Below the pieces are notes generated by a model. It worked only from the letters and a program-made list of their open reading frames with translations, was not told the DNA's origin and ran no database searches. Below, piece by piece: positions 1 to 8,805 of a DNA stretch of 64,000 bases. The stretch lies in assembly GCF_041261205.1 (NCBI RefSeq), contig NZ_JBGCCH010000002.1, positions 372,001 to 436,000 on the forward strand, given 5' to 3'. The position numbers and the translations under genes are program-made. Position 1 is the first letter of the stretch; each line of letters begins with the position of its first letter. This DNA is from Catenulispora sp. MAP5-51 (GTDB lineage Bacteria > Actinomycetota > Actinomycetes > Streptomycetales > Catenulisporaceae).

Positions 1-2
1 GC

Positions 3-350
3 GCCCGCGGCCTGCCGGCCACCACCGAGGTCCCCGGGGCCCTGGCGATACTGCTGCTGGACGTCGGCCGCGCCCTGAACCGGTTCGGCCGCCTGCAGAT
101 CCCGGACCGGGACAGCCGCCAGGTCCTGGAGGAGCTGAAGGTCATCATCACCGCCGCCGCGGACCATCAGCTCTCGGCGATAGAGGACATGCTCCCCATA
201 GGGGCGTACGCGGTGGAGAAGTGGTCGGTGCACGGCTCGCTCCTGGACGAGGGGCGGCGGATGCTCTACGAACTCGACCCGGTGGAGGGCCCGCACGTCC
301 TGGCCATCCCCGAGATCCTCCCCGCACCGGTGCCCAGCGCGTCTACCTGA
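3..350 (+). CDS. C-terminal part of a hypothetical protein (5' end outside window)
   Basis: An open frame enters from the left edge and stops at TGA 348-350. About 115 residues are visible, starting ARGLPATTEVPGALAILLL and ending PAPVPSAST. The visible part looks soluble and mixed helical, with a charged stretch (ELKVIITAAADHQL) and an acidic C-terminal half. There is no membrane span or familiar catalytic motif, so I do not recognise the family. The codon pattern (G/C in third positions) supports real coding. It runs co-directionally into the GNAT gene with a gap of roughly 60 bases. Confidence 0.6.
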   Translation, partial: ARGLPATTEVPGALAILLLDVGRALNRFGRLQIPDRDSRQVLEELKVIITAAADHQLSAIEDMLPIGAYAVEKWSVHGSLLDEGRRMLYELDPVEGPHVLAIPEILPAPVPSAST

Positions 351-417
351 GTAGCCGACTATAAGCGGGTTGTTTTCACCACGCACAGTCCCACGGAACT
401 GAAGGATGATGCGCGGT

Positions 418-1191
418 ATGACTTTCCTGGACCAGAGCGACCGGACCACACTGGCCGCCGCGCGCCTGTTCGCGGAGCGCGAGGACGGCGCCGTCGTCGG
501 CGAGGACGCGGGGATGCTGATGGTGGCGTCGGCACGCCCCTTCCTCCGATCGCTGTTCTACAGCTCCGCGCGGCGGTTCGACCGCGGGGTCCCGGCGGAG
601 AAGTCGGTCGAGGCGGTCCGGTCCTTCGGCGAGGAGCACGGTCAGCGGCTGAACCTCTGGGCCTCGGTCGACGGGGACGCGGATCTCATAGCCGCGGCCG
701 AAGCGGCGGGGATGACCCGCGGCATTGAGCTGGAGGACATGGGGATCGCGTCGGCGCCGGCCGTCCCGACGCCGGGGTTCGACGTCGAACTCGCCGAGGT
801 CCGCGACGCCGAGGAGGCCGACTCGTTCGCGGACGTGCACCGCGCTCTGCGGATCGAGGCGGAGCAGGACCCGGAGACGGTGTCGCACTTCGCCTCGCAC
901 GCGGTACTGCTGGACCCGCGGGTCCACGCGTTCGTCGCCTATGCGGAGCGTAAGCCGGCTGCGGCCGCTTTGGCATTCCGGCACGAGGACTCCGCCGGGC
1001 TGTTCTGGGTCGCCACCAAGACCTCCGCGCGCAATCGCGGGCTCGGCGCGCTGGTGTCCGCCGCCGCCATCGACGGCGCGTTCCGGGCCGGGGCCAAGAG
1101 CGCGACGCTGACCGCTACAGCGCTGGGTGCGCCGGTGTACCGGCGGTTGGGGTTCGAGCGCTTCTCGGGGCGGGCGCGCTATACGTTCTGA
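418..1191 (+). CDS. GNAT-family N-acetyltransferase
   Basis: This protein of about 257 residues has a C-terminal GNAT fold. The segment ARNRGLGALVSAAAIDGAF resembles the acetyl-CoA pyrophosphate-binding loop (R-x-x-G-x-G/A), and the end has the usual APVYRRLGFERFS terminal strand motif. The N-terminal half is diverged, so the acceptor substrate cannot be told. Three in-frame ATGs exist (406, 409, 418). The purine-rich GAAGG at 401-405 favours 418 or 409. It is convergent with the aldolase gene. The stop codon lies inside the first copy of a 16-bp tandem repeat. The family call is sure; the function is unknown. Confidence 0.8.
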   Translation: MTFLDQSDRTTLAAARLFAEREDGAVVGEDAGMLMVASARPFLRSLFYSSARRFDRGVPAEKSVEAVRSFGEEHGQRLNLWASVDGDADLIAAAEAAGMTRGIELEDMGIASAPAVPTPGFDVELAEVRDAEEADSFADVHRALRIEAEQDPETVSHFASHAVLLDPRVHAFVAYAERKPAAAALAFRHEDSAGLFWVATKTSARNRGLGALVSAAAIDGAFRAGAKSATLTATALGAPVYRRLGFERFSGRARYTF

Positions 1192-1223
1192 GCGCTATAC
1201 GTTCCGAGCGCTATACGTTCCGA
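1176..1223. repeat. Three tandem copies of a 16-bp unit spanning the GNAT stop codon
   Basis: Units are 1176-1191 (gcgctatacgttctga), 1192-1207 and 1208-1223 (both gcgctatacgttccga). The GNAT stop TGA is the last three bases of unit 1. The single T/C difference removes the stop from copies 2 and 3, which looks like duplication of the gene's 3' end. Confidence 0.9.
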
Positions 1224-1232
1224 GAACAGACA

Positions 1233-1270
1233 AGTGGGGCGCACTCCCTATATAAGGAGTGCGCCCCACT
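1233..1270. terminator. Bidirectional hairpin terminator between GNAT and aldolase genes
   Basis: A perfect 15-bp stem (1233-1247 with 1256-1270) encloses an 8-base A/T-rich loop. It lies between two convergent genes and can serve both strands. There is no strong T tract, as is usual in actinomycetes. Confidence 0.85.
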
Positions 1271-1286
1271 ATGCGCTGTCAGCGGA

Positions 1287-2312
<1,026 letters not shown>

Positions 2313-2370
2313 CGCTGTTGTCTCCTTGGGTGGGACGGTCGCACTCGGATTAGCGCTGCTGGGGCGCAGT

Positions 2371-3135
2371 TTACCGGCTGCGGTGCCGACCGCTCGAAGC
2401 GACCGAATCCTGGTCGCTCTGCGGATAAGCGGCAGGACCGGCGCCCCCGGCCTTCTGGGCCTTCTGGGCCTTCTTGGTCTTGCGCCACTCGAAGAAGATC
2501 GGCAGCAGCGACAGCGCCACGATGACCAGGGTGATCGGGATGATGTACTTGTCGACCTTGTCCGCGCTGATCGCGTTGGAGGCCAGGCGGCCCAGCAGCA
2601 GCACGCCGTCGGCCCAGATGACACCGCCGACCAGGTTCGCCATGAAGAATTTCTTGGCGGGCATCTCCAGCACACCGGCGACCGGGTTCATGAAGGTGCG
2701 CACGATCGGGATGAAGCGCGCCAGCACCACGGCCTTGGTCTCGCCGTAGTTGTTGAACACCTCCTCGGCCTTGTCCACGTGCTCGCGCTTGAACAGCCGG
2801 CTGTCCGGCTTGTCGAACAGCGGTCGGCCGAAGCGCGCGCCGAGGTAGTGCCCGAGCTGGGCGCCGGCCACGGCGCAGATCGGCACGGCCAGCAGCAGCA
2901 GCGGCAGCGACAGGTGGTGGGTGTTGGTCACGCCGGCCGAGGACTTGCCCGACAGCGTGAGCAGGCCGGCGATGAACAGCAGCGAGTCGCCGGGCAGGAC
3001 GAACCCGATCATCAGACCGGTTTCGGCGAAGATGATCGCGCAGACGCCGAGCACGGCGAAGTTGCCGAGCGCGTTGATCCAGTCCGTCGCGGAGATCGGA
3101 TTGAAGGCCAGGAAGTGGGCCATGGTGGAGGTCAC
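2371..3135 (-). CDS. DedA-family (SNARE-associated/VTT) membrane protein
   Basis: This integral membrane protein of about 254 residues (250 if ATG 3123 is used rather than GTG 3135) belongs to the DedA family, implicated in envelope homeostasis and undecaprenyl-phosphate/lipid flipping. Family signatures are present: ETGLMIGFVLPGDSLLF near the N-terminus, and the FIPIVRTFMNPVAG...G..WADG block, which carries the re-entrant loop arginine and proline. Spans are visible around LGVCAIIFAETGLMIGFV, LSLPLLLLAVPICAVAGA and IIPITLVIVALSLLPIFF. The C-terminus is short, basic and Ala/Gly-rich. It is upstream of fda on the same strand; the two are functionally unrelated. Confidence 0.9.
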   Translation of the reverse strand: MTSTMAHFLAFNPISATDWINALGNFAVLGVCAIIFAETGLMIGFVLPGDSLLFIAGLLTLSGKSSAGVTNTHHLSLPLLLLAVPICAVAGAQLGHYLGARFGRPLFDKPDSRLFKREHVDKAEEVFNNYGETKAVVLARFIPIVRTFMNPVAGVLEMPAKKFFMANLVGGVIWADGVLLLGRLASNAISADKVDKYIIPITLVIVALSLLPIFFEWRKTKKAQKAQKAGGAGPAAYPQSDQDSVASSGRHRSR

Positions 3136-3206
3136 AGGACTGAGGCTACCTTGTCGTTACTACAGCGTGTGGCAGTTGACGGCGTCCCGGACGGCTCCCG
3201 GCCTGG

Positions 3207-3250
3207 TCAGACCCGGGTCGGACCCTGTTCAGACCCTGGTCGGACCTGAT
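3207..3250. repeat. Two imperfect 22-bp direct repeats
   Basis: 3207-3228 and 3229-3250 share the pattern tcagaccc(g/t)ggtcggacc(c/t). They lie between the dedA start and the next minus-strand stop. No function is evident; slippage or a degenerate operator pair are both possible. Confidence 0.5.
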
Positions 3251-3328
3251 CGGGCCGGGAGCACAGCGACGCTATGAGCTTGGACGACCGGTGCGCGGGG
3301 CAGCCTCTGGGCAGCCTCTCGGCGCCGG

Positions 3329-4231
3329 TCAGCTCGACTGGTGCAGCGAGCCCACCATACCGAGCAGCGCCGAGTCGTACTGCGGGTCCGAGGAGACCAC
3401 CGCGGCCACGCCGGACGCGGCCGGTGCCGCGGCGCCGGGGGCGGCGTTGAGCTTCCACAGCATGGGCTGCACGCCGGGCCCGTTGTCGCAGGTCACCGCC
3501 CATTCATGATATTCGGCCGTGGCCTGCCCCGCGAGCGCGTACTTGGCCGAGGACCGCAGGACCATCGAGGCCTTCACCATGCCGGAACCGCCGGGCTTCA
3601 CCGCCGGGCAGGTGATGGCGGAGGCGGAGGCCGCCTCGCCCGGCCACCAGCCGGTGTCCTTGGTCGCGGTGCTCAGCGGCCAGGAGGTCGCCGTGGCGTC
3701 CGACTTGAGGTAGAGACCGTCCACACCGCAGGGCAGCGTGTCCGTGCCGGCGGCCGCCGGGTTCGGAGCCGGGCGGGTCGCCGGCGTCACGCAGCCGGCG
3801 GTGCCGGAGATCTTGGTCAGCTGCCAGCCGTCGGCCAGGGTGAAGTCGAGCGTGCCCACGCTCGAGGCGGTACCCGACGCCGCGCTCAGGCCCGGCGTCG
3901 GGGCCGAGCCGGTCGGGGTGCCGGTAACGGCGCCCTGGACGCTGGACTCGCCGCCGGACGAACCCGCGCTGACCGTCCCCTTGCCGGAGCCCGACGGCAG
4001 CTGCGCACCCGCGAAAACGCCGCCGGCCAGCGCGGCGGCGACGGTGACGGGCACCCACATCCGGCGCCACGACCACCAGGCGTCCCGCTTGGCCCGCACC
4101 CCCGCCGTGTGCTCGTTCGGCGGGATACCGGGCCGGAGCGTGGAATGCGTGACGAGTTCGCTGCGTGCCTGCAGCGCAGCACGTAGCCTCGTCTCGATCT
4201 CTAGCTCGTCCCGCTCTTCCACAGCCCGCAC
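3329..4231 (-). CDS. Single-pass membrane protein of unknown function with extracytoplasmic C-terminal domain
   Basis: This protein of about 300 residues has a charged cytoplasmic N-terminus (EERDELEIETRLRAALQARS), one membrane span (VPVTVAAALAGGVFAGAQL, roughly residues 60-78), a Ser/Gly/Pro linker and a secreted domain with four or more cysteines (AGCVTPA, LPCGVDG, AITCPAV, AVTCDNG) that could form disulfides. This architecture is common in uncharacterised actinobacterial proteins. No sigma-factor gene lies beside it, so an anti-sigma role is unsupported. GTG 4231 is chosen because the acidic helix follows directly; a longer frame to 4285 would add a Cys-containing extension. Confidence 0.65.
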   Translation of the reverse strand: MRAVEERDELEIETRLRAALQARSELVTHSTLRPGIPPNEHTAGVRAKRDAWWSWRRMWVPVTVAAALAGGVFAGAQLPSGSGKGTVSAGSSGGESSVQGAVTGTPTGSAPTPGLSAASGTASSVGTLDFTLADGWQLTKISGTAGCVTPATRPAPNPAAAGTDTLPCGVDGLYLKSDATATSWPLSTATKDTGWWPGEAASASAITCPAVKPGGSGMVKASMVLRSSAKYALAGQATAEYHEWAVTCDNGPGVQPMLWKLNAAPGAAAPAASGVAAVVSSDPQYDSALLGMVGSLHQSS

Positions 4232-4368
4232 CCCAAAGTGTTGACACCTGATTAGGTTCTGGCAGGTAGACGCGCGAACCACCACGCTGGTTGCGTCTGA
4301 TCCACGGCCATAATCGCGAACGCCTCACAGCGCGCGCGACCTCCTCTGTCTACACGACGCGATGTGTG

Positions 4369-4938
4369 TCAGACATTAAGATCCCCCAGCGTATAGACGG
4401 TGTAGTACGGCAGCCCCTCCGCCGCGATCGCCTCCGCGGCGCCCGTGGCCCGGTCCACGATGGTAGCCACTGCCACCACTTCGGCTCCGGCCTCCCTCAG
4501 CGCGCGCACCGCTTCCAGCGGAGAACCGCCGGTCGTGGAGGTGTCCTCGACCGCGAGCACGCGCCGCCCGGCGACCTCCGGCCCCTCGATGCGGCGCTGC
4601 ATGCCGTGCGCCTTGGCCGCCTTGCGCACCACGAACGCGTCCAGCGTGGACCCGCCGGCGGCTGCGGCGTGCAGCATCGCGGTCGCGACCGGGTCCGCGC
4701 CCATCGTCAGCCCGCCGACCGCGTCGAAGTCCAGCTCCCGCGTCAGCTCCAGCATCGCGGTCCCGACCAGCGGCGCGGCCGTCCCGTCCAGCGTGATCCG
4801 CCGCAGGTCCAGGTACCAGTCGGCCTTGAGCCCGGAGGACAGCGTGACCTCCCCGCGCACCACCGCCTTGGCCTGGATCTCCTTCAGGAGGGCATCACGG
4901 GCGGGGCTGGGCTGGGCGACGATCGGCGCGTTGGACAT
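4369..4938 (-). CDS. pyrE: Orotate phosphoribosyltransferase
   Basis: The product converts orotate and PRPP to OMP in pyrimidine biosynthesis. The 189-residue protein has the type I phosphoribosyltransferase fold. The PRPP-binding motif is VLAVEDTSTTGGSPLEAV, with the acidic pair preceding the TTGGS loop. GLKADWYLDLRR near the N-terminus matches the OMP-recognition strand of OPRTs, and FVVRKAAKAHG is the catalytic-loop lysine region. The start MSNAPIV at 4938 gives the usual family length; a start two codons outside the G-rich element would be longer. It stands alone, not in a pyr operon. Confidence 0.95.
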   Translation of the reverse strand: MSNAPIVAQPSPARDALLKEIQAKAVVRGEVTLSSGLKADWYLDLRRITLDGTAAPLVGTAMLELTRELDFDAVGGLTMGADPVATAMLHAAAAGGSTLDAFVVRKAAKAHGMQRRIEGPEVAGRRVLAVEDTSTTGGSPLEAVRALREAGAEVVAVATIVDRATGAAEAIAAEGLPYYTVYTLGDLNV

Positions 4939-5077
4939 GCCCCCAAGGGTAGCCAACCCGGCGCCGCCGCCGATCGCGTTCCTCAGCCTCTCGCCTCGGG
5001 CCGAGGACTGCGCTTAGGCTCAACAGGGTGAGCGTCGTGTCCGAGCCGTGTGCTGTCGCCAGTTTTGGGAGCCGTCT

Positions 5078-5956
5078 GTGGCGATGATCTGTGCCGTCAG
5101 CTTCACCCGCTACGGCCGTCTGTATTACTACGCCCCCGGGCCGATCAGCCCGAAGGTCGGCGACAAGGTGCTGGTGCCCACCTCCGCGGGCCCCGAGGTG
5201 GCGGAGTGCATCTGGGCACCGCAGTGGGTCGACACCCAGGACGACGCGGAGATCGGCGGCCTGGACGACCTCGTCGGCTTCCCCACCCCGGACGACCTGG
5301 CCCGCGACGAGCGCAGCCGGGAGCGCCGGGCCCGCGCCCGGGTCGTCGCCAAGCGCCAGATCCGCGAGCAGGGACTGCCGATGAAGGTGGTCGGCGTCGA
5401 CTTCGTGGAGTCGGAGAAGCAGATCACCGTCTACTTCTCCGCCCCGCAGTACGTGGACTTCCGCGAACTGGTCCGAACCCTCGCCCGCGAACTGGACGCC
5501 CGCATCGAGCTCCGCCAACTCGGCGCCCGCGACGAGGCACGGATCCAGGGCGGAATCGGCCCGTGCGGACGCGACACCTGCTGCTCGACGTTCCTTAAGG
5601 ACTTCGAGCCTGTGTCGGTCCGCATGGCCAAGGACCAGGACCTGCCGGTGAACCCGCTGAAGATCAGCGGCGCCTGCGGGCGGCTTATGTGTTGTCTCAA
5701 GTATGAGCACCCGCTCTATGTCGAGACCAAGGCCAAGGCGCCCGCGCGCGGCGAGAAGGTGGTGACGCCGGAGGGTCCGGGGCGGGTCGTCGGGCTGAAC
5801 GTGCCGTCGGAGACGGTGAAGGTGCGGCTGGACGAGACGGGGCGGACGTGCTCGTGCTCGCTCGCTTCGGTCTGCGGTTCGCGTCAGGACTATGAGTCCT
5901 CACGTAAGGACGGTTCTATGCGGTGGGACGCGGAGGCGGACGAAGGCGGCCAGTAG
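5078..5956 (+). CDS. PSP1/YaaT-family regulatory protein
   Basis: This protein of about 292 residues carries the PSP1 C-terminal domain. The N-terminal part (AVSFTRYGRLYYYAPG...GDKVLVPT) and the Cys-rich signature GPCGRDTCCSTFLKDFEPV followed by KISGACGRLMCCLKYE are those of YaaT. In Bacillus, YaaT complexes with YlbF and YmcA to affect RNase Y and phosphorelay signalling. The cysteines are candidates for the Fe-S ligands reported for that complex. Firmicutes place yaaT beside holB; here holB is 25 kb away. GTG 5078 is preferred (GGGAG 7 bases upstream); ATG 5084 is the alternative. The C-terminus is short and acidic. Confidence 0.9.
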   Translation: MAMICAVSFTRYGRLYYYAPGPISPKVGDKVLVPTSAGPEVAECIWAPQWVDTQDDAEIGGLDDLVGFPTPDDLARDERSRERRARARVVAKRQIREQGLPMKVVGVDFVESEKQITVYFSAPQYVDFRELVRTLARELDARIELRQLGARDEARIQGGIGPCGRDTCCSTFLKDFEPVSVRMAKDQDLPVNPLKISGACGRLMCCLKYEHPLYVETKAKAPARGEKVVTPEGPGRVVGLNVPSETVKVRLDETGRTCSCSLASVCGSRQDYESSRKDGSMRWDAEADEGGQ

Positions 5957-6950
5957 GGCTCTTCAAGTCCTCGGCGAGCCGCAGGAGGGCGTCCGCGTGG
6001 ACGTCCACGTGCACGATCTGTCGCGCGGTTCTCAGCCCTGCGTCCAGATCGGACACCGCCTGGGCCCGTGCCAGCTCAGCCGCCGCGACAGACCGCTGGT
6101 GGCTGTGCTCGACGTCCGCGAACGCCGTCTCCGCGGCGGTCAGGATCACCCGGGCGCGGACAGGGTCGGCCCGGTGAACGGACCGCGCCACCCGTGCGAG
6201 CGTCGCGAGTCGGACCAGCTTGTTATATGAGAAGCCGGCGTCCGCCTCAGCGCATTCAGCGGCGAAGACTGCAAGCTCAGAATCCGTACCCGAGAAGACA
6301 TCACACAAAGAGACCCACCCCTCGATCTGCTCGTGGAGATCGGGCACGTGTTCCATCAAGGCCACGGCACGCCGGGGATCAACGGCTGCCAGCCGGGGAA
6401 TGGCACGAGCCAGGACGCGCCCTCTGAGCTGTGGGTCTGGTATCAGATCCGCTTTCGCCAGCGCATCCTCCGGGTTCTGCGAAGCAACCCGTTCGAGGAC
6501 GGCGGCGAGCAGGCACCGCCGGCGGCAGGAGCACGCCGCGTCCGCAAGACTCTCGGCCTCGGCCAGGGCACGATCGGCACGCGTCCGGTCGACCGCACTG
6601 AGCGCACCACCCGCCTCAGCAAGCGCAATGGTCTTCGAGTGCATGTCCGGTATGGCCTTCGCCGCCCGCCAGGCAGCGCGCGCTGCCCGCAATGCGGCCG
6701 GCGCGTCAGCGACCGCGAGGCCTGCCGAGACCTTGGCGAGGGTGAAAGAGCGAACATAGAGATCATCGATGGCGGTCGCCACAGCGATCGCGTCGGCCGA
6801 CTCGTCCGCGGCGACCTCGGGAGCAACACCTGTGCGCAGCGCCGAGAGCCGGGCCACCATCGGCGCCCGGAGATGCGGTTGCACGACCTTCGTCACGACC
6901 AGTCCCGCTTCATCAAGCAGTCCTGGTTCTATTAGCCCCACAGCACGCAT
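5916..6950 (-). CDS. All-helical TPR/HEAT-like repeat protein of unknown function
   Basis: This 344-residue protein is made of degenerate alpha-helical repeats of about 35 residues. The recurring pattern is A..A....P..RA.AL.E...IPDP..R...LA.IA, visible in ADAPAALRAARAAW, NPEDALAKADLIPDPQLRG, VDPRRAVALMEHVPD and ADPVRARVILTAAE. Such arrays are often the C-terminal sensor part of large actinobacterial NTPase regulators, but no catalytic domain precedes this one, so it may be a remnant or an independent scaffold. Base composition is slightly more A/T-rich than its neighbours. Its 3' end overlaps the PSP1 gene by 41 bases in convergent orientation. Confidence 0.65.
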   Translation of the reverse strand: MRAVGLIEPGLLDEAGLVVTKVVQPHLRAPMVARLSALRTGVAPEVAADESADAIAVATAIDDLYVRSFTLAKVSAGLAVADAPAALRAARAAWRAAKAIPDMHSKTIALAEAGGALSAVDRTRADRALAEAESLADAACSCRRRCLLAAVLERVASQNPEDALAKADLIPDPQLRGRVLARAIPRLAAVDPRRAVALMEHVPDLHEQIEGWVSLCDVFSGTDSELAVFAAECAEADAGFSYNKLVRLATLARVARSVHRADPVRARVILTAAETAFADVEHSHQRSVAAAELARAQAVSDLDAGLRTARQIVHVDVHADALLRLAEDLKSPTGRLRPPPRPTA

Positions 6951-7057
6951 TGTGGCGGAGTGAACCTCCCCCTGCTGGCCGTGACGTGGTGTGGAATCGG
7001 ACGTTTATGGATAGCTAGTCACAAACGACACCCCGCGCCGCAGGAGGAGAACTGCCC

Positions 7058-8683
7058 GTGAACCCCAGTCCGACAGCACGGCGGGCCGTAGCGGTGGCCG
7101 TCGCCGGCCTTCTCCTGACCACTGGGTGCGGCAGCAACAGCAGCTCGCATGCGTCGCAGAAGCCTTCGACCCCCGGGGGACGCGGCGCCTCGGGCAGCAC
7201 CTCCGCCAACGCGCCCGCCCCCGCGGCCGCCACCACCGACGCCGTCCCGGCGGACCTGCAGCAGTTCTACGACCAGAAGCCGACGTGGGCGTCCTGCACC
7301 TCGGACAGCAGCGGCCCCGGCTGGACCTGCGCGAAGATCACGGTGCCGCTGGACTACTCGGACCCGTCCAAGGGCACGACGTACATCATGGCGACCCGCA
7401 AGGCCGCCACCGGCCCCGCGGACCAGCGCGTGGGCTCCCTGCTGCTGAACCCCGGCGGCCCCGGCGGCGCGGGCATCGCCTACGCGCAGGACCCGAGCGT
7501 CGTCACCAAGAACGTCGCGGCCCACTACGACCTCATCGGCTTCGACCCCCGCGGCGTCGGCCAGTCGGACCCGATCCGCTGCCTGTCGAACGACACCGCG
7601 GCCATGGACGAGTTCGTCTCGGCCGACCCGATGCCCCGCACCGACGCCCAGGTCGCGGAGGTCGTGAAGGAGTCCCAGGCCATCGGCAAGGCCTGCGAGC
7701 AGAAGTCGGCCCGCCTGCTGCCCTACGTCGGCACCCCCAACGCGGCCCGCGACATGGACGTCATCCGCGCCGTCGTCGGCGACACCAAGCTGCACTACCT
7801 CGGCAAGTCCTACGGCACCTACCTGGGCGCCGTCTACGCGGGCCTGTTCCCCCAGAACACCGGCCGCCTGGTCCTGGACGGCGCCATCGACCCGACCCTG
7901 ACCGCCAAGCAGATGAACATCGCCCAGGCCCAGGGCTTCGAGAAACTGATCCGCGAATTCGCCGCCGACTGCGTCACCCACTCCGGCTGCCCCCTCGGCA
8001 CCGACAGCGCCACAGCAGTCGACAAACTGATGACCTACCTCCAGTCCCTCCAGGACCACCCCGTCCCCACCCACGACGCCAACCGCACAGTGAACTACGG
8101 CCTGGCCCTCACAGCGGTCCTCCAGGTCATGTACGTCCCCCAGTACTGGGGAGACCTCCGCGACGCCCTCAGCGCCGCCATGAACGGCGACGGCACCCGC
8201 CTCCTCCAGTGGGCGGACCTCTACAACGACCGCACCGACGGCACATACGACAACCAGACAGACGCCAACATCGCCATCAACTGCCTCGACCGCCCCGACC
8301 CCGACGCCGAGAACGCCCAACAAATCGAGGCCAAAGAAGTCCCGGACTACAAGTCCCAAGCCCCCCTCCTCGGCGAAATGCTCGCCTGGGCCGACCTCTC
8401 CTGCGCCACCTGGCCCGTAAAACCCGAATCCAAACCAGCCCCCATCACCGCCCCAGGCAGCGCCCCCATCCTCGTAGTGGGCACAAAAGACGACCCCGCC
8501 ACCCCCTACCCCTGGGCCCAGGGCCTGGCCAAACAACTCCAGAACGGCCACCTCCTCACCTTCAACGGAAGCGGCCACACCGCCTACACCCGAGGCTCCC
8601 AGTGCATCGACAACGCAGTCGACGCCTACCTCCTCCAAGGCACAGTCCCCCCGCCAGGGATCACTTGTGACGTCAGCCCCTAG
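7058..8683 (+). CDS. Secreted alpha/beta-hydrolase lipoprotein, tripeptidyl aminopeptidase (SAP/TAP) type
   Basis: The protein has 541 residues, with a lipoprotein signal (basic N-terminus, hydrophobic core, lipobox LTTGC, Cys24), so it is predicted to be anchored outside the membrane. The fold is that of Streptomyces tripeptidyl aminopeptidases. The nucleophile elbow is GKSYG (Ser near 251), the acid is in VGTKDDPATPY (about 478), the histidine in GSGHTAY (about 507), and the oxyanion region is NPGGPGGAG. The C-terminal TAP module ends with the conserved Cys of PPGITC. GTG 7058 has a strong AGGAGGAG upstream. The likely role is extracellular peptide degradation. The tRNA-Thr follows closely. 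Confidence 0.93.
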   Translation: MNPSPTARRAVAVAVAGLLLTTGCGSNSSSHASQKPSTPGGRGASGSTSANAPAPAAATTDAVPADLQQFYDQKPTWASCTSDSSGPGWTCAKITVPLDYSDPSKGTTYIMATRKAATGPADQRVGSLLLNPGGPGGAGIAYAQDPSVVTKNVAAHYDLIGFDPRGVGQSDPIRCLSNDTAAMDEFVSADPMPRTDAQVAEVVKESQAIGKACEQKSARLLPYVGTPNAARDMDVIRAVVGDTKLHYLGKSYGTYLGAVYAGLFPQNTGRLVLDGAIDPTLTAKQMNIAQAQGFEKLIREFAADCVTHSGCPLGTDSATAVDKLMTYLQSLQDHPVPTHDANRTVNYGLALTAVLQVMYVPQYWGDLRDALSAAMNGDGTRLLQWADLYNDRTDGTYDNQTDANIAINCLDRPDPDAENAQQIEAKEVPDYKSQAPLLGEMLAWADLSCATWPVKPESKPAPITAPGSAPILVVGTKDDPATPYPWAQGLAKQLQNGHLLTFNGSGHTAYTRGSQCIDNAVDAYLLQGTVPPPGITCDVSP

Positions 8684-8731
8684 CGTCAGGTACACTCGTG
8701 CCCCGGCCCGCGGTGCATGCTGACGGGTCGG

Positions 8732-8805
8732 GCCTCCTTAGCTCAGTCGGCCAGAGCGACGCACTCGTAATGCGTAGGTCGTCGGTTCGATTCCGACAGG
8801 AGGCT
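8732..8805 (+). tRNA. tRNA-Thr (anticodon CGT)
   Basis: The cloverleaf folds fully. The acceptor stem GCCTCCT/AGGAGGC closes at 8732-8738 with 8798-8804, the discriminator is T8805, the D arm begins GCTC, the anticodon stem is ACGCA/TGCGT with loop CTCGTAA (anticodon CGT, threonine), and the T arm is GTCGG-TTCGATT-CCGAC. CCA is not encoded. Its 3' half from 8775 is the attachment core of the integrated element, so its downstream sequence and terminator are element DNA. The antisense strand encodes the last 20 residues of the integrase. Confidence 0.97.

Noticed and set aside
4240-4260. TTGACA-like hexamer as a promoter
   Set aside because: No gene on the plus strand lies within reach, and no matching -10 is seen.
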